Shown here piece by piece: positions 25,343 through 34,820 of a stretch of 42,747 nucleotides of DNA. The translations under genes were made by a program, and so were the position numbers. Within the stretch, counting starts at the first letter, position 1, and the number at the start of each line of letters is the position of its first letter. The notes under the pieces were generated by a model. That model was not told where the DNA came from and made no database searches. It was given only the letters and a program-made list of their open reading frames with translations. Source of the stretch: Verrucomicrobiaceae bacterium (GTDB taxonomy: Bacteria; Verrucomicrobiota; Verrucomicrobiia; Chthoniobacterales; JAATET01); NCBI GenBank assembly GCA_027488755.1, contig JAIYAZ010000078.1, forward strand, positions 1 to 42,747. The letters run 5' to 3'.

Positions 25343-26464
25343 ATGACCATCCCGCCCATCCGTTGGACAAACTTTTTGTTCCTCACGACGACGTTCGCCC
25401 TCACCTGCACCGCCGTCCCGCTCTACATCTGGCATTTCGGCCTGAACGCCTTCCAGTTCTGGCTCTTTTTCTTTTTCGTGGTCGCCACGGGGATGAGCAT
25501 CACGCTCGGCTATCACCGGCTCTTTTCGCATCTGACGTTCCATGCGCACCCCGGGGTGAAGCTGTTTACGCTCCTTTTCGGCGCGGCGGCCTTTGAGGGC
25601 TCGGCCGTGGCCTGGTCGGCGGATCACCGCCGGCACCACAAGCACGTCGACCACGAAGAGGATCCATACGACATCAACAAGGGGCTCTTTCACGCGCACA
25701 TCGGCTGGCTGTTTTTCCGCACGGGTCCCGATACCCCGCTCACCTGGGTGCGCGACCTGCAAAAGGACAAACTCGCCATGTGGCAGCACCGCCACTACGT
25801 CCCGATCGCGATGGTCATGAGTTTTGCTGTGCCTTCGTTGATCGGGCTGATCGCCGGTGGTTGGGTGGGCGCCCTCGGTGGCTTCCTCCTCGCGGGCGTG
25901 GCGCGCGTGGTCCTGGTGCATCACATGACCTTCTGCATCAACTCGCTTTGCCACTGGATCGGCGATCGTCCCTACTCCAGCAAGGTGAGCGCCCGCGACA
26001 GCTTCCTTATGGCGGTCTTCACGTTCGGCGAGGGCTACCACAACTACCACCACGAGTTCCAATACGATTACCGTAACGGCGTGAAGCCCTGGCAGTTCGA
26101 TCCCACCAAGTGGACGATCTGGACGCTCAACAAGCTCGGCCTCGTGCGCAACCTTCGCACCGTGGACGAGGAAAAAATCATCAAGGCGCAGATCGCCGAG
26201 CAGCAGCGCCGCCTGGCCGAGAAGCTTGAGCGCCGCGGGGTGCCCGTTTCCGAATCCATCCAGGCGCTCGTTCACTCCGCCCAGGAGCGGATGCACGAGG
26301 CCACCGTCCGCTGGGAGCAGGCGCTCGTCGAATGGCGCGCCGCCGCCGCCCGCCGCCACGAGCTTTCCCGCGCGCATCGCCGCGAACTCAAGCAGGAGCT
26401 CGACGACGCGACCCAGCGGCTCCGCGAGGCCCTGCGCCAGCTTCGCTACGCCCACGAGGTGTAG
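25343..26464 (+). CDS. Acyl-CoA/fatty acid delta-9-type desaturase with C-terminal coiled coil
   Basis: This 373-residue membrane di-iron desaturase introduces a double bond in acyl chains. The three histidine boxes are intact: HRLFSH (from His58), HRRHH (from His95) and HNYHH (from His233). Four hydrophobic helices surround them. The core ends near residue 270 (WTLNKLGLVRNLR). About 100 charged residues follow (EEKIIKAQIAEQQRRLAEKL to EALRQLRYAHEV), predicted as long helices or coiled coil. I chose ATG 25343 (MTIPPIRW), which begins directly before the first helix; upstream in-frame starts add low-complexity sequence. The electron donor is not encoded nearby. Confidence 0.88.
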   Translation: MTIPPIRWTNFLFLTTTFALTCTAVPLYIWHFGLNAFQFWLFFFFVVATGMSITLGYHRLFSHLTFHAHPGVKLFTLLFGAAAFEGSAVAWSADHRRHHKHVDHEEDPYDINKGLFHAHIGWLFFRTGPDTPLTWVRDLQKDKLAMWQHRHYVPIAMVMSFAVPSLIGLIAGGWVGALGGFLLAGVARVVLVHHMTFCINSLCHWIGDRPYSSKVSARDSFLMAVFTFGEGYHNYHHEFQYDYRNGVKPWQFDPTKWTIWTLNKLGLVRNLRTVDEEKIIKAQIAEQQRRLAEKLERRGVPVSESIQALVHSAQERMHEATVRWEQALVEWRAAAARRHELSRAHRRELKQELDDATQRLREALRQLRYAHEV

Positions 26465-26479
26465 TCGGCGGTTTTTTGG

Positions 26480-26529
26480 ACGCGGGAGTCCGGCCCCGGT
26501 TTCGGGAGCGGCTCCCGCGTTTTTGTTTC
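26480..26529 (+). terminator. Strong rho-independent terminator after the desaturase
   Basis: ACGCGGGAG (26480-26488) pairs perfectly with CTCCCGCGT (26512-26520), enclosing a 23-nt loop that can fold further. The stem is followed by TTTTGTTT. This is the clearest intrinsic terminator in the window and separates the desaturase from the GreA-fusion gene. Confidence 0.85.
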
Positions 26530-26612
26530 CGCGGGTCGCGGACCGGCCCGCCGCCGCTGGAGAGAATTTTCCTCGCCACCCGCCGGGCTCCTTTTAAGTT
26601 GGGAGTCTTTTC

Positions 26613-28484
26613 ATGAACGAGGAACTGCAGAAAGTTGTTGAGGCGGGGAAAATCAATCAGGAAACCGCAGCCAGGCTCGAGTTGCTCGCCCCGGGCGCAT
26701 ATTGCCAGCACAAGAGCTGGGGTTTTGGACGGGTGGCTGAGTGGAACCTGCTGACCGGCCAGGTGTTGATTGATTTCGGCACGCGCAAGGCGCACCCGAT
26801 GCAGTTGGAATACGCGGCGCAGACGCTCACCGCGATTCCCGCCGAAGCCATCCGCGCGCAGGCCGCGGCGGATCCCGCCGGGCTCAAGGAGCGCATGGCC
26901 AGCGAGCCCGCGGCTGTCGTTCGCGATATTCTCCGCGACCATGGCGGCCGGGCGACCGTGGACCAGATCACCGCCGTGCTGGTGCCCCATCTCGTGGATG
27001 CGGCCGGGTTCAAAAAGTTTTTCGACGCCGCGAAGAAAAAGCTCAAGGGCGACGCGCACGTCCATCTTCCCGGCAAAAAGGGCGAGCCGCTCGAGCTGCA
27101 CGACGCGCCCGTGAACGCCGGGGCCAAGCTCATCGAGAGCTTCCGCGGCGCGCGCCATCCGAAGGACCAGGTGGTCGCCGTGGATGCGGTCGTGAAGTCC
27201 CTCGACGACCTCGCCCAGGAAATCGACGAACTCAAGACCCTGGCCGCGCAGATCGAGGACGCGGCGAAAAAGGGCCAGAAGCTCCACTCCGTCCAGGCCA
27301 TCGAGCTCCTGCTGGCCCGCGACGAAATCTGCGAGCGGCACGACGCCCTCCAGCCCGGGACCGAGGCGCCGGGAGTCGCCGACATTCTCCGCAGCGAGGC
27401 GAGCCGTTTGGCCGAAATCTTCGCCGCGCTGCCGGCCTCGAAGCACCGCCGGGTGCTGGCCCAGTTCAAGGCCGCCTTCGCCGAGCGCTGGTCGGACCGC
27501 GCCCTCTCCCTCGCGCTGAAGGGCACGCCCCGCCTCGCGCAGGAGATTGCCCGGCTCTTCGAGCTGGAGGGGGAACGCGCCGCCTTTGCCGCCGCCCTCG
27601 ACAAATGGATCCGCGAGCGTTCGATCTCGCCCGAGGTTCTGCTCTGGCTCTGCAAGGAGCGCGGGGCGGGGTTTGAGGGCGTGTTCAACGTCCGCCTCTT
27701 CGGGGCCATCATCGGCGCGCTGGAGGACGACGTCCTGCTGAGCGACATCACCCGCGGCACGAAGCTCCACGACCTCGTGATGGACGACAAGACGCTCCTC
27801 GGCGACCTGCTTGCCGAGGCCGATCCCATCGAGGTGCGCGACGCCGTGCGCAAGCTCAAGCTCACCACCGTTTTCGACGATCTCAACAAGCGCTCGCTGC
27901 TCGCCCGCATCATCAAGCTGCATCCCGACATCCAGGCGATGATCACCGGCGACAACGACGAGGAGCGCCGCGCCAGCCTCGTCGTCTCCTGGGCCAGCCT
28001 GGAGCGCCGCCGCAAGGAATACGAGGACCTCATCAACCGCCAGATCCCGCAGAACACCCGCGATATCTCCATTGCCCGCGGCTACGGCGATCTGCGCGAG
28101 AACTTCGAATTCAAGAGCGCCAAGGAGCAGCAGCGCGTGTTGCTCCGCCGCAAGAGCGAGATGGAGCGCGAGCTCGGCCTCTCCCGCGGCACGAACTTCG
28201 AGGACGTCGATACCTCGAAGGTGAACATCGGCGCCACAGTGACCCTCGTGGATCCCGCCACCGGCGCCACGGAGTTCTACCACATCCTCGGCGCGTGGGA
28301 CGGCTCCCCCGAGAAGCAGATTGTCTCGTATCAAGCCGGCATCGGTCAGGCCTTGCTTGGCAAGGCCGCGGGCGAGACCGTGCAGGTCCCGACCGAGCAC
28401 GGTGATCGCACGCTCCGCGTCGAGCGCATCGAAGCCTTCAAAGAGCTTGAACTGCTCGGAGCGGAAACCGAAGCTACCGCCTGA
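26613..28484 (+). CDS. Large GreA/GreB-domain transcription factor fusion
   Basis: This 623-residue protein ends in a GreA-like module. The coiled-coil region has ARGYGDLRENFEFKSAKEQQR (about residues 488-508), where Asp and Glu of GDLxEN match the acidic tip residues that place Mg2+ in RNA polymerase. It is followed by the FKBP-like domain (QIVSYQAGIGQALLGKAAGETVQV). The first ~460 residues are mostly helical and do not resemble GreA. The early GAYCQHKSWGFGRVAEWNLLTGQVLIDF segment may be a small beta domain. GreA rescues backtracked polymerase; the N-terminal part could target it to other partners. GGGAG lies before the ATG. No stand-alone greA is in the window. Confidence 0.85.
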   Translation: MNEELQKVVEAGKINQETAARLELLAPGAYCQHKSWGFGRVAEWNLLTGQVLIDFGTRKAHPMQLEYAAQTLTAIPAEAIRAQAAADPAGLKERMASEPAAVVRDILRDHGGRATVDQITAVLVPHLVDAAGFKKFFDAAKKKLKGDAHVHLPGKKGEPLELHDAPVNAGAKLIESFRGARHPKDQVVAVDAVVKSLDDLAQEIDELKTLAAQIEDAAKKGQKLHSVQAIELLLARDEICERHDALQPGTEAPGVADILRSEASRLAEIFAALPASKHRRVLAQFKAAFAERWSDRALSLALKGTPRLAQEIARLFELEGERAAFAAALDKWIRERSISPEVLLWLCKERGAGFEGVFNVRLFGAIIGALEDDVLLSDITRGTKLHDLVMDDKTLLGDLLAEADPIEVRDAVRKLKLTTVFDDLNKRSLLARIIKLHPDIQAMITGDNDEERRASLVVSWASLERRRKEYEDLINRQIPQNTRDISIARGYGDLRENFEFKSAKEQQRVLLRRKSEMERELGLSRGTNFEDVDTSKVNIGATVTLVDPATGATEFYHILGAWDGSPEKQIVSYQAGIGQALLGKAAGETVQVPTEHGDRTLRVERIEAFKELELLGAETEATA

Positions 28485-29816
<1,332 letters not shown>

Positions 29817-29825
29817 GCCCCGCCC

Positions 29826-30191
29826 ATGCGGACCGCCCACGCCAAAGCCGAGCTTCGCAAGCGACGCGAGCACGACTTTTGGCGGGCGGCGAACCGCAGC
29901 GTGGTCGTCCTCATTTCGCTCGCGATCCTCGTGCTCGCGGCGTATGCGTTTCTCCCCGAAATGCGGCGTCTCCGTGAGATGAAGGACGATTTGGCCGGCC
30001 TCCAGAAGGACCTCAAGGTCGAGGAACTCCGCCTCCTCCAGCAGCAGCGGGAGGAGCGGTGGTTGAACGAGAACCCCGAATACGTCGAGACCATCGCCCG
30101 CGACCGCCTCGGCGTGATGAAGGAAGGGGAAACCATCCTCCGCCTCGACGAAAAACCCGCCGCGAGTCCGCCCGCCGCAACCCCTCAATAA
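29826..30191 (+). CDS. FtsB/DivIC-like septum formation protein
   Basis: This protein has 121 residues: a short charged cytoplasmic N-terminus, one membrane helix (about 24-43, SVVVLISLAILVLAAYAFLP) and a coiled coil (MRRLREMKDDLAGLQKDLKVEE). A conserved end follows (NPEYVETIARDRLGVMKEGETIL), typical of DivIC/FtsB. Such proteins form a trimer with FtsL and FtsQ that activates septal wall synthesis. Position directly after enolase matches the ftsB location in many bacteria. Confidence 0.82.
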   Translation: MRTAHAKAELRKRREHDFWRAANRSVVVLISLAILVLAAYAFLPEMRRLREMKDDLAGLQKDLKVEELRLLQQQREERWLNENPEYVETIARDRLGVMKEGETILRLDEKPAASPPAATPQ

Positions 30192-30196
30192 GCCCC

Positions 30197-30286
30197 TGTA
30201 GCGGCGGTCTATGACCGTCGCACTTCTTCCGACGGTCACAGACCGCCGCTACAGAAACACTTCGACGGTCACAGACCGCCGCTACA
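30197..30286. repeat. Three-copy palindromic intergenic repeat
   Basis: A 24-bp unit occurs three times between the ftsB-like gene and prfB. One copy is in forward sense (30197-30220, starting tgtagcggcggtct) and two identical copies are inverted (30230-30253 and 30263-30286, starting cgacggtcacagacc). The forward copy differs from the inverted ones at one base. Copies 1 and 2 form a near-perfect 24-bp hairpin; copies 2 and 3 are direct repeats with a 33-bp period. The layout is REP-like and is not a CRISPR array. Confidence 0.88.
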
Positions 30287-30297
30287 GAACCCACACC

Positions 30298-31432
30298 ATG
30301 GACATCGAACAGATTGATCCCTCCCGGCTGGCCACGCGCATTGGCGAGCTGCGGAGGTTTCTTTGACTTACCCGGCCTGACCGCCCAGCTCGACGAGATC
30401 GAGAACCGCATGTCCGCTCCCGACTTTTGGGACCGGAAGGAGGCCGCCCAGGCCGACATGGCCCGCCTCTCCGCCCTGCGCGGGAAGATCGGCCCCTTCA
30501 AGGCGCTGGAGTCCCGCGTCGCCGACCTCGCGGTGCTGCGTGAACTTGCCGCCGAGGAGACCGACCCCACGGGCCGGGCCACGGCCGAAGCCGAGGTCGT
30601 GAAGGAATACGCGGACCTCGAGGCTGACCTCGGCAAGTTCGAGCTGCGCCAGTTCCTCAGCGGAGAGTTCGACAACCACCCCGCCTTTCTCACCATCCAC
30701 GCCGGGGCCGGCGGCACCGAGTCGTGCGACTGGGCCGACATGCTCCTGCGCATGTATCAGCGCTGGATCGAGCGCAGCGGCTTCACGGCCGAAATCGTCG
30801 ACATCCAGAGCGGGGACGAAGCCGGCATCAAAGGCGCGACCCTGCGCATCACCGGCGAGTATGTCTCCGGTTACCTCGGCTGCGAGGTCGGCGTGCACCG
30901 CCTCGTGCGCATCTCCCCCTTCGACGCGAACAAGCGCCGCCACACCTCCTTTGCGAGCGTGGACGTCGTGCCCGAGATCGAGGACGCGCCCGTCGAGGTG
31001 AACGAAGCCGACATCAAGCTGGATACGTTTCGTGCCGGCGGCAAGGGCGGCCAGAACGTGAACAAGGTCGAGACCGCCGTGCGGCTCACGCACATCCCCA
31101 CCGGCATCGTGGTCGCCTGCCAGGCCGAGCGCAGCCAGGGCCGCAACCGCGAGCTCGCCCTGAAATTGCTCAAGGCCAAGCTCTACCAGATCGAGGTCGA
31201 CAAAAAGCGGGCCGAGGCCGAGCGGCATTATGGCGAGAAGGGCGACATTGCCTGGGGCAGCCAGATCCGCAGCTACGTCTTCCAGCCCTACCAGATGGTG
31301 AAGGACCTCCGCACCGGCGTGCAAACCAGCGACATCCAGGCCGTGATGGACGGCGACCTCGACGCCTTCATCGAAGGCAAACTCCGCGGCCTCACCTACA
31401 AAAAAGGCGCCCAGGACGACGACGAGGAGTAG
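30298..31432 (+). CDS. prfB: Peptide chain release factor 2, expressed by programmed +1 frameshift
   Basis: The product is 377 residues, read as 30298-30363 joined to 30365-31432. Frame one ([11 protein letters not shown], 22 codons) ends at UGA 30364-30366. A +1 slip on CTT continues as [15 protein letters not shown]. The tripeptide SPF (206-208) that reads stop codons and GGQ (250-252) that triggers peptide release are both present. RF2 recognises UGA and UAA, so low RF2 favours the slip and makes the gene self-regulating. No Shine-Dalgarno is evident before ATG 30298; the palindromic repeat ends 11 bases upstream. Confidence 0.95.
30352..30367 (+). promoter_or_regulatory. prfB programmed frameshift site
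   Basis: The sequence is CGG AGG TTT CTT TGA C. A Shine-Dalgarno-like GGAGG (30353-30357) lies three bases before the slippery CTT (30361-30363), followed by the in-frame UGA and C. This is the canonical RF2 autoregulatory arrangement. Confidence 0.95.
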
Positions 31433-31453
31433 GGGACGACGGATGGCTCCGGG

Positions 31454-32110
31454 TTACGGGGCGGGGGTGGGGCTGGGCTCGGCGGCGGGTTTGGCGGGGA
31501 TTTCCTTGCCGGTTTCGTCGACGCTGAAGGGCTGGGTGCGGGTTTCCTCGTAGAGGCCGTCCTGGAAGACCCAGAGGGAGCGTTCGTAGTCCGCCCCGCC
31601 AGCGCGGGCGACGGCGACGATCTGCGCGTAGCCGTTGACGGGGGCGGCGAGGAAGAAGTCGCCCTGGATCTGGCCGATGAGCTCGCAGCCGGCGTCCTCG
31701 GAGCTGAAGAGGAAGAACATGGGGCCGCCGGTGTAGCTGGTGGGCTCGCGGAGGAGGAATTCCGGTTTGCCGTCGGCGTTGAGGTCGGCCGCGAGGAGGC
31801 CGAGTTTGGCGGGGAGTTTGCCGTTGTCGACGGTGAAGGTTTCGTCCTGTTCGATCTGGGCCCGGAGCTTGGCGGGGAGTTCGGCGACGGGGGTTTCCGT
31901 CACGACGAGCGCCTCGGAGGCGACGACGGCCGCGGGGAAGGGCGGCTCGGGGGTGGGGGAGGGGTCGGCCTCCACGGGGGCGACTTCGGGCGCGGGCGAG
32001 GCGGCGGGCGAGGCGGCGGGCGAGGCGGCGGGGGCGGCGTCCTGGGCCGGGAGCGGGAGGACGGGGAGGAGAAGCAGTCCGGCGAAGAGGGCGAGAGGTT
32101 TCAGGCGCAT
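31454..32110 (-). CDS. Secreted hypothetical protein with Ala/Pro-rich N-terminus
   Basis: This protein has 218 residues: a signal peptide (MRLKPLALFAGLLLLPVLPLPA) and an Ala/Pro/Ser linker with three AASP repeats. A globular region follows, with LLAADLNADGKPEFLLREP, which resembles an FG-GAP/VCBS calcium-loop motif, and GPMFFLFSSEDAGCELIG. The tail is Pro/Ala-rich. I do not recognise a named family. It is convergent with prfB (21-bp gap) and is followed upstream by cardiolipin synthase, also on the minus strand. Confidence 0.6.
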   Translation of the reverse strand: MRLKPLALFAGLLLLPVLPLPAQDAAPAASPAASPAASPAPEVAPVEADPSPTPEPPFPAAVVASEALVVTETPVAELPAKLRAQIEQDETFTVDNGKLPAKLGLLAADLNADGKPEFLLREPTSYTGGPMFFLFSSEDAGCELIGQIQGDFFLAAPVNGYAQIVAVARAGGADYERSLWVFQDGLYEETRTQPFSVDETGKEIPAKPAAEPSPTPAP

Positions 32111-32161
32111 GCCGCTGACTAGAGCGAAGCGCGGTGGGGGTCAAGTTTCCTCGGGGGCGGG

Positions 32162-33598
32162 TTATTGCGTGGGGCTGAGGAGGGCGGCGGCGCGGCACTT
32201 GAGGTGGAAGACGAGGCCGCGGTTTTCGAGGGCGTGCAGGTCGTCGGGCTGGGCGCGGGCGAAGTCGGCGGTGAGCATTTCCTCGACGCGGTTGGCGAAG
32301 GCGCGGCTGGCGACGGCGACGGAGAGCTCGAAGTTCAGGATGAAGGAGCGGTAGTCGAGGTTGATGGAGCCGACGATGGCGAGGTCGTCGTCGGCGAGGA
32401 GAACCTTCTGGTGCATGAAGCCGGGCTGGTAGCGGAAGATCTTCACGCCCGCTTCGCGCATGGCGGGGTAGAAGGTGAAGGAGGAGAGCCAGGGCAGGAG
32501 GTGGTCGGGGTTTTGCGGCAGGAGGATGCGGACGTCGACGCCGCGGAGGGCGGCGTGGGCGAGGGCGGCGCGGAGCGCGGGGTCGGGCACGAAGTAGGGG
32601 CTGGCCATCCAGAGCCGGCGGCGGGCGGAGCGGATGACTTCGAAATACGCGGCGGGGCAGGTGTTCCAGATGGTGACGGGGGTGCCGGGGATGATGGCGG
32701 CGGCCATGCTGCCGGGGACGCTGGCGACGTCCCAGCGCAGCGCGGGGATGGTGCGGGTGGTGAAAAACCAGTCCTCGACAAAGGGGAGCTGGAGCGCGAG
32801 GACGACGGGGCCTTCGAGGCGGACGAAGGTGTCGCGCCACGGGCCGAAGCGCGCGCTGCGGCCCATGTATTCGTCCCCGATGTTGAGCCCGCCGACGTAG
32901 GCGATGCGGCCGTCGGCGACGACGAGTTTGCGGTGGTTGCGGAAGTTGAGGCGGAAGCGTTTGCCGCGTTCGCGGTTGGTGACGAAGGTGCGGAACTCAA
33001 CGCCGGCGGCGGTGAGGCTCCGGTGGTAGGCGGGCGCGAGCTGGCGGGAGCCGACCTGGTCGACGAGCATCCAGACGCGCACGCCGCGTTCGCGGGCGGC
33101 GAGCAGGCGCTGGTGGATATCGCGGCCGAGGCGGTCGTCACGCACGATGAAGAATTGGACGATGAGGTAGTCGCGGGCCTGGTCGATGGTTTCGCCGATG
33201 GCGCGGAAGGTGGCGTCGCCGTCGACAAGGAGTTCGGCGTGGTTGCCGGCGGTGACGGGCAGGTGGTTCAGGCGTTCGGAGAGGTAGGCTGAGTCGCGGT
33301 ATTTTTCGGTGAGGTCGGAGGCGTGGGGGGCGAGGGACTGACGGAGGCGGGCGAGGATGGCGCTGAGTTCCGGGGATTCGCCGGAGCGGGCGAGGAGGTA
33401 GCCGCGGAAGGTCGAGCCGCCGAAGACGGCGAAAAGCGGGATGGTGACGATCGGGAGAAGCACGAGGCCGAGGGTCCAGCCGATGGCGGCCTGCGGGGTG
33501 CGCGAGATGAGAATGGCCTGGAAGGCGAGTAGGATGCCGGCGATTTCCAGCAGCACGGAGGCGACACTCAGGAGGAAGGGCCAGTTCATCGCGGCCAT
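32162..33598 (-). CDS. cls: Cardiolipin synthase
   Basis: This phospholipase D superfamily enzyme has 478 residues. Two N-terminal membrane helices (about 5-25 and 35-58) precede two HKD motifs: HRKLVVADGRIAYVGGLNIGDEYMG and HQKVLLADDDLAIVGSINLDYRS. Both His/Lys/Asp sets are intact. It joins two phosphatidylglycerols into cardiolipin plus glycerol. Starts at ATG 33598 or 33589 both give the first helix intact. It is transcribed divergently from aroB. Confidence 0.92.
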   Translation of the reverse strand: MAAMNWPFLLSVASVLLEIAGILLAFQAILISRTPQAAIGWTLGLVLLPIVTIPLFAVFGGSTFRGYLLARSGESPELSAILARLRQSLAPHASDLTEKYRDSAYLSERLNHLPVTAGNHAELLVDGDATFRAIGETIDQARDYLIVQFFIVRDDRLGRDIHQRLLAARERGVRVWMLVDQVGSRQLAPAYHRSLTAAGVEFRTFVTNRERGKRFRLNFRNHRKLVVADGRIAYVGGLNIGDEYMGRSARFGPWRDTFVRLEGPVVLALQLPFVEDWFFTTRTIPALRWDVASVPGSMAAAIIPGTPVTIWNTCPAAYFEVIRSARRRLWMASPYFVPDPALRAALAHAALRGVDVRILLPQNPDHLLPWLSSFTFYPAMREAGVKIFRYQPGFMHQKVLLADDDLAIVGSINLDYRSFILNFELSVAVASRAFANRVEEMLTADFARAQPDDLHALENRGLVFHLKCRAAALLSPTQ

Positions 33599-33674
33599 CT
33601 TGCGCGGTGGAGCGGACGGAGGGAAGTCGAAGAGCGGGATGGACTTTGCGGGCCGTGCCCGGGATTCTGACGGG

Positions 33675-34772
33675 ATGAATGAGAACGGGTTGTTGACCGT
33701 CGAGGTGGCGCTGGCCGATTCGCCGTATCCCGTGTGGATCGGCGACGGTTTGCTGGCGCGCGGCGGCGAGAAGATCCGGTCGGTGTTTTCCGGTTCGAAG
33801 GTCGCGGTGGTGAGTGATGCCAACGTGGCGCCGCTTTACGCCGAGACGGTGCTGGCTTCGCTGCGGGCGGCGGGCATGGAGCCGACGCTGATCGTGGTGG
33901 CGGCCGGGGAGACGGCCAAGCGGCTGGAGGTCGTCGGCGAGGTTTGCGACGCGATGATCCGCGCGGGGCTGGACCGCAGTTCCCTGCTGGTCGCGCTGGG
34001 CGGCGGCGTCGTGGGGGACCTGGCGGGGTTTGTGGCGGCCATTTATTACCGGGGCATTCCCTTTGTTCAGATTCCGACGACGGTGGTCGCGCAGGTGGAC
34101 AGTTCGGTGGGCGGCAAGACGGGCGTGAACGCGCCGGGCGGGAAGAATCTGCTGGGCGCGTTTCACCATCCGGTCGCGGTGCTCGCGGATCCGGTGACCC
34201 TGCGCACGCTGCCGGCCCGGGAATTCAACGAGGGGGTCGCGGAGATCATTAAGCATGCCGCGATTCGTGATCCCGACATGCTCGACGGGCTGGACCCCGC
34301 CGCCCGCACGGGGCTGGCTCCGCTCATTGCCCGCAACGTGGCGATCAAGGCGCGCATCGTCGCGGCCGACGAGCGGGAGATCACGGGGGAACGCGCGCTG
34401 CTGAACTTCGGCCACACCGTGGGCCACGGCGTCGAGCAGGCGGCGGGTTACGGCGAGCTTTTGCACGGGGAGGCCGTGAGCATCGGTCTGCACGCGGCCC
34501 TGCGGCTATCCGTGAGCCGCGCGGGGCTTCCGCCCGTGGAGGCGGAGCGCGTGCTGGCGGCGCTGGCCGCGTTTCGCCTGCCGATTCATTTGCCCGCCGG
34601 GCTTTCGACGGACGCGATCATGGCCGCGCTTGAGCGGGATAAAAAGTTCCACGCCGGCCGGGTGCGTTTCGTCCTGCTGGAAGGGCTCGGCCGGGCGACG
34701 CTGTCCTCGGCGGTGACGCTAAAGGACATTCGCGAAACCGTCGAGGCGCTGAAAATGCCCGACGCGCCTTGA
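33675..34772 (+). CDS. aroB: 3-dehydroquinate synthase
   Basis: This 365-residue NAD+- and Zn2+-dependent enzyme performs the second step of the shikimate pathway. The motifs present are ALGGGVVGDLAGFVAAIYYRG, IPTTVVAQVDSSVGGKTGVN, EGVAEIIKHAAI and LNFGHTVGHGVE, with the Zn ligands Glu and two His. The C-terminal half is the family helical domain. I chose ATG 33675 (MNENGLLTVEV); upstream in-frame ATGs would extend into the cardiolipin synthase gene. It stands apart from other aro genes. Confidence 0.95.
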   Translation: MNENGLLTVEVALADSPYPVWIGDGLLARGGEKIRSVFSGSKVAVVSDANVAPLYAETVLASLRAAGMEPTLIVVAAGETAKRLEVVGEVCDAMIRAGLDRSSLLVALGGGVVGDLAGFVAAIYYRGIPFVQIPTTVVAQVDSSVGGKTGVNAPGGKNLLGAFHHPVAVLADPVTLRTLPAREFNEGVAEIIKHAAIRDPDMLDGLDPAARTGLAPLIARNVAIKARIVAADEREITGERALLNFGHTVGHGVEQAAGYGELLHGEAVSIGLHAALRLSVSRAGLPPVEAERVLAALAAFRLPIHLPAGLSTDAIMAALERDKKFHAGRVRFVLLEGLGRATLSSAVTLKDIRETVEALKMPDAP

Positions 34773-34820
34773 GAGTTCCCGGCTTCGTGCGTATGGTCAG
34801 CCTCCCAGTCCTTTTTCCCT

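Noticed and set aside
30197-30286. CRISPR array
   Set aside because: Only three units, one in the opposite orientation, with 9-bp gaps too short for spacers.
30364-30366. Apparent premature stop in prfB
   Set aside because: The context is the canonical RF2 recoding site, so it is regulation and not a pseudogene.
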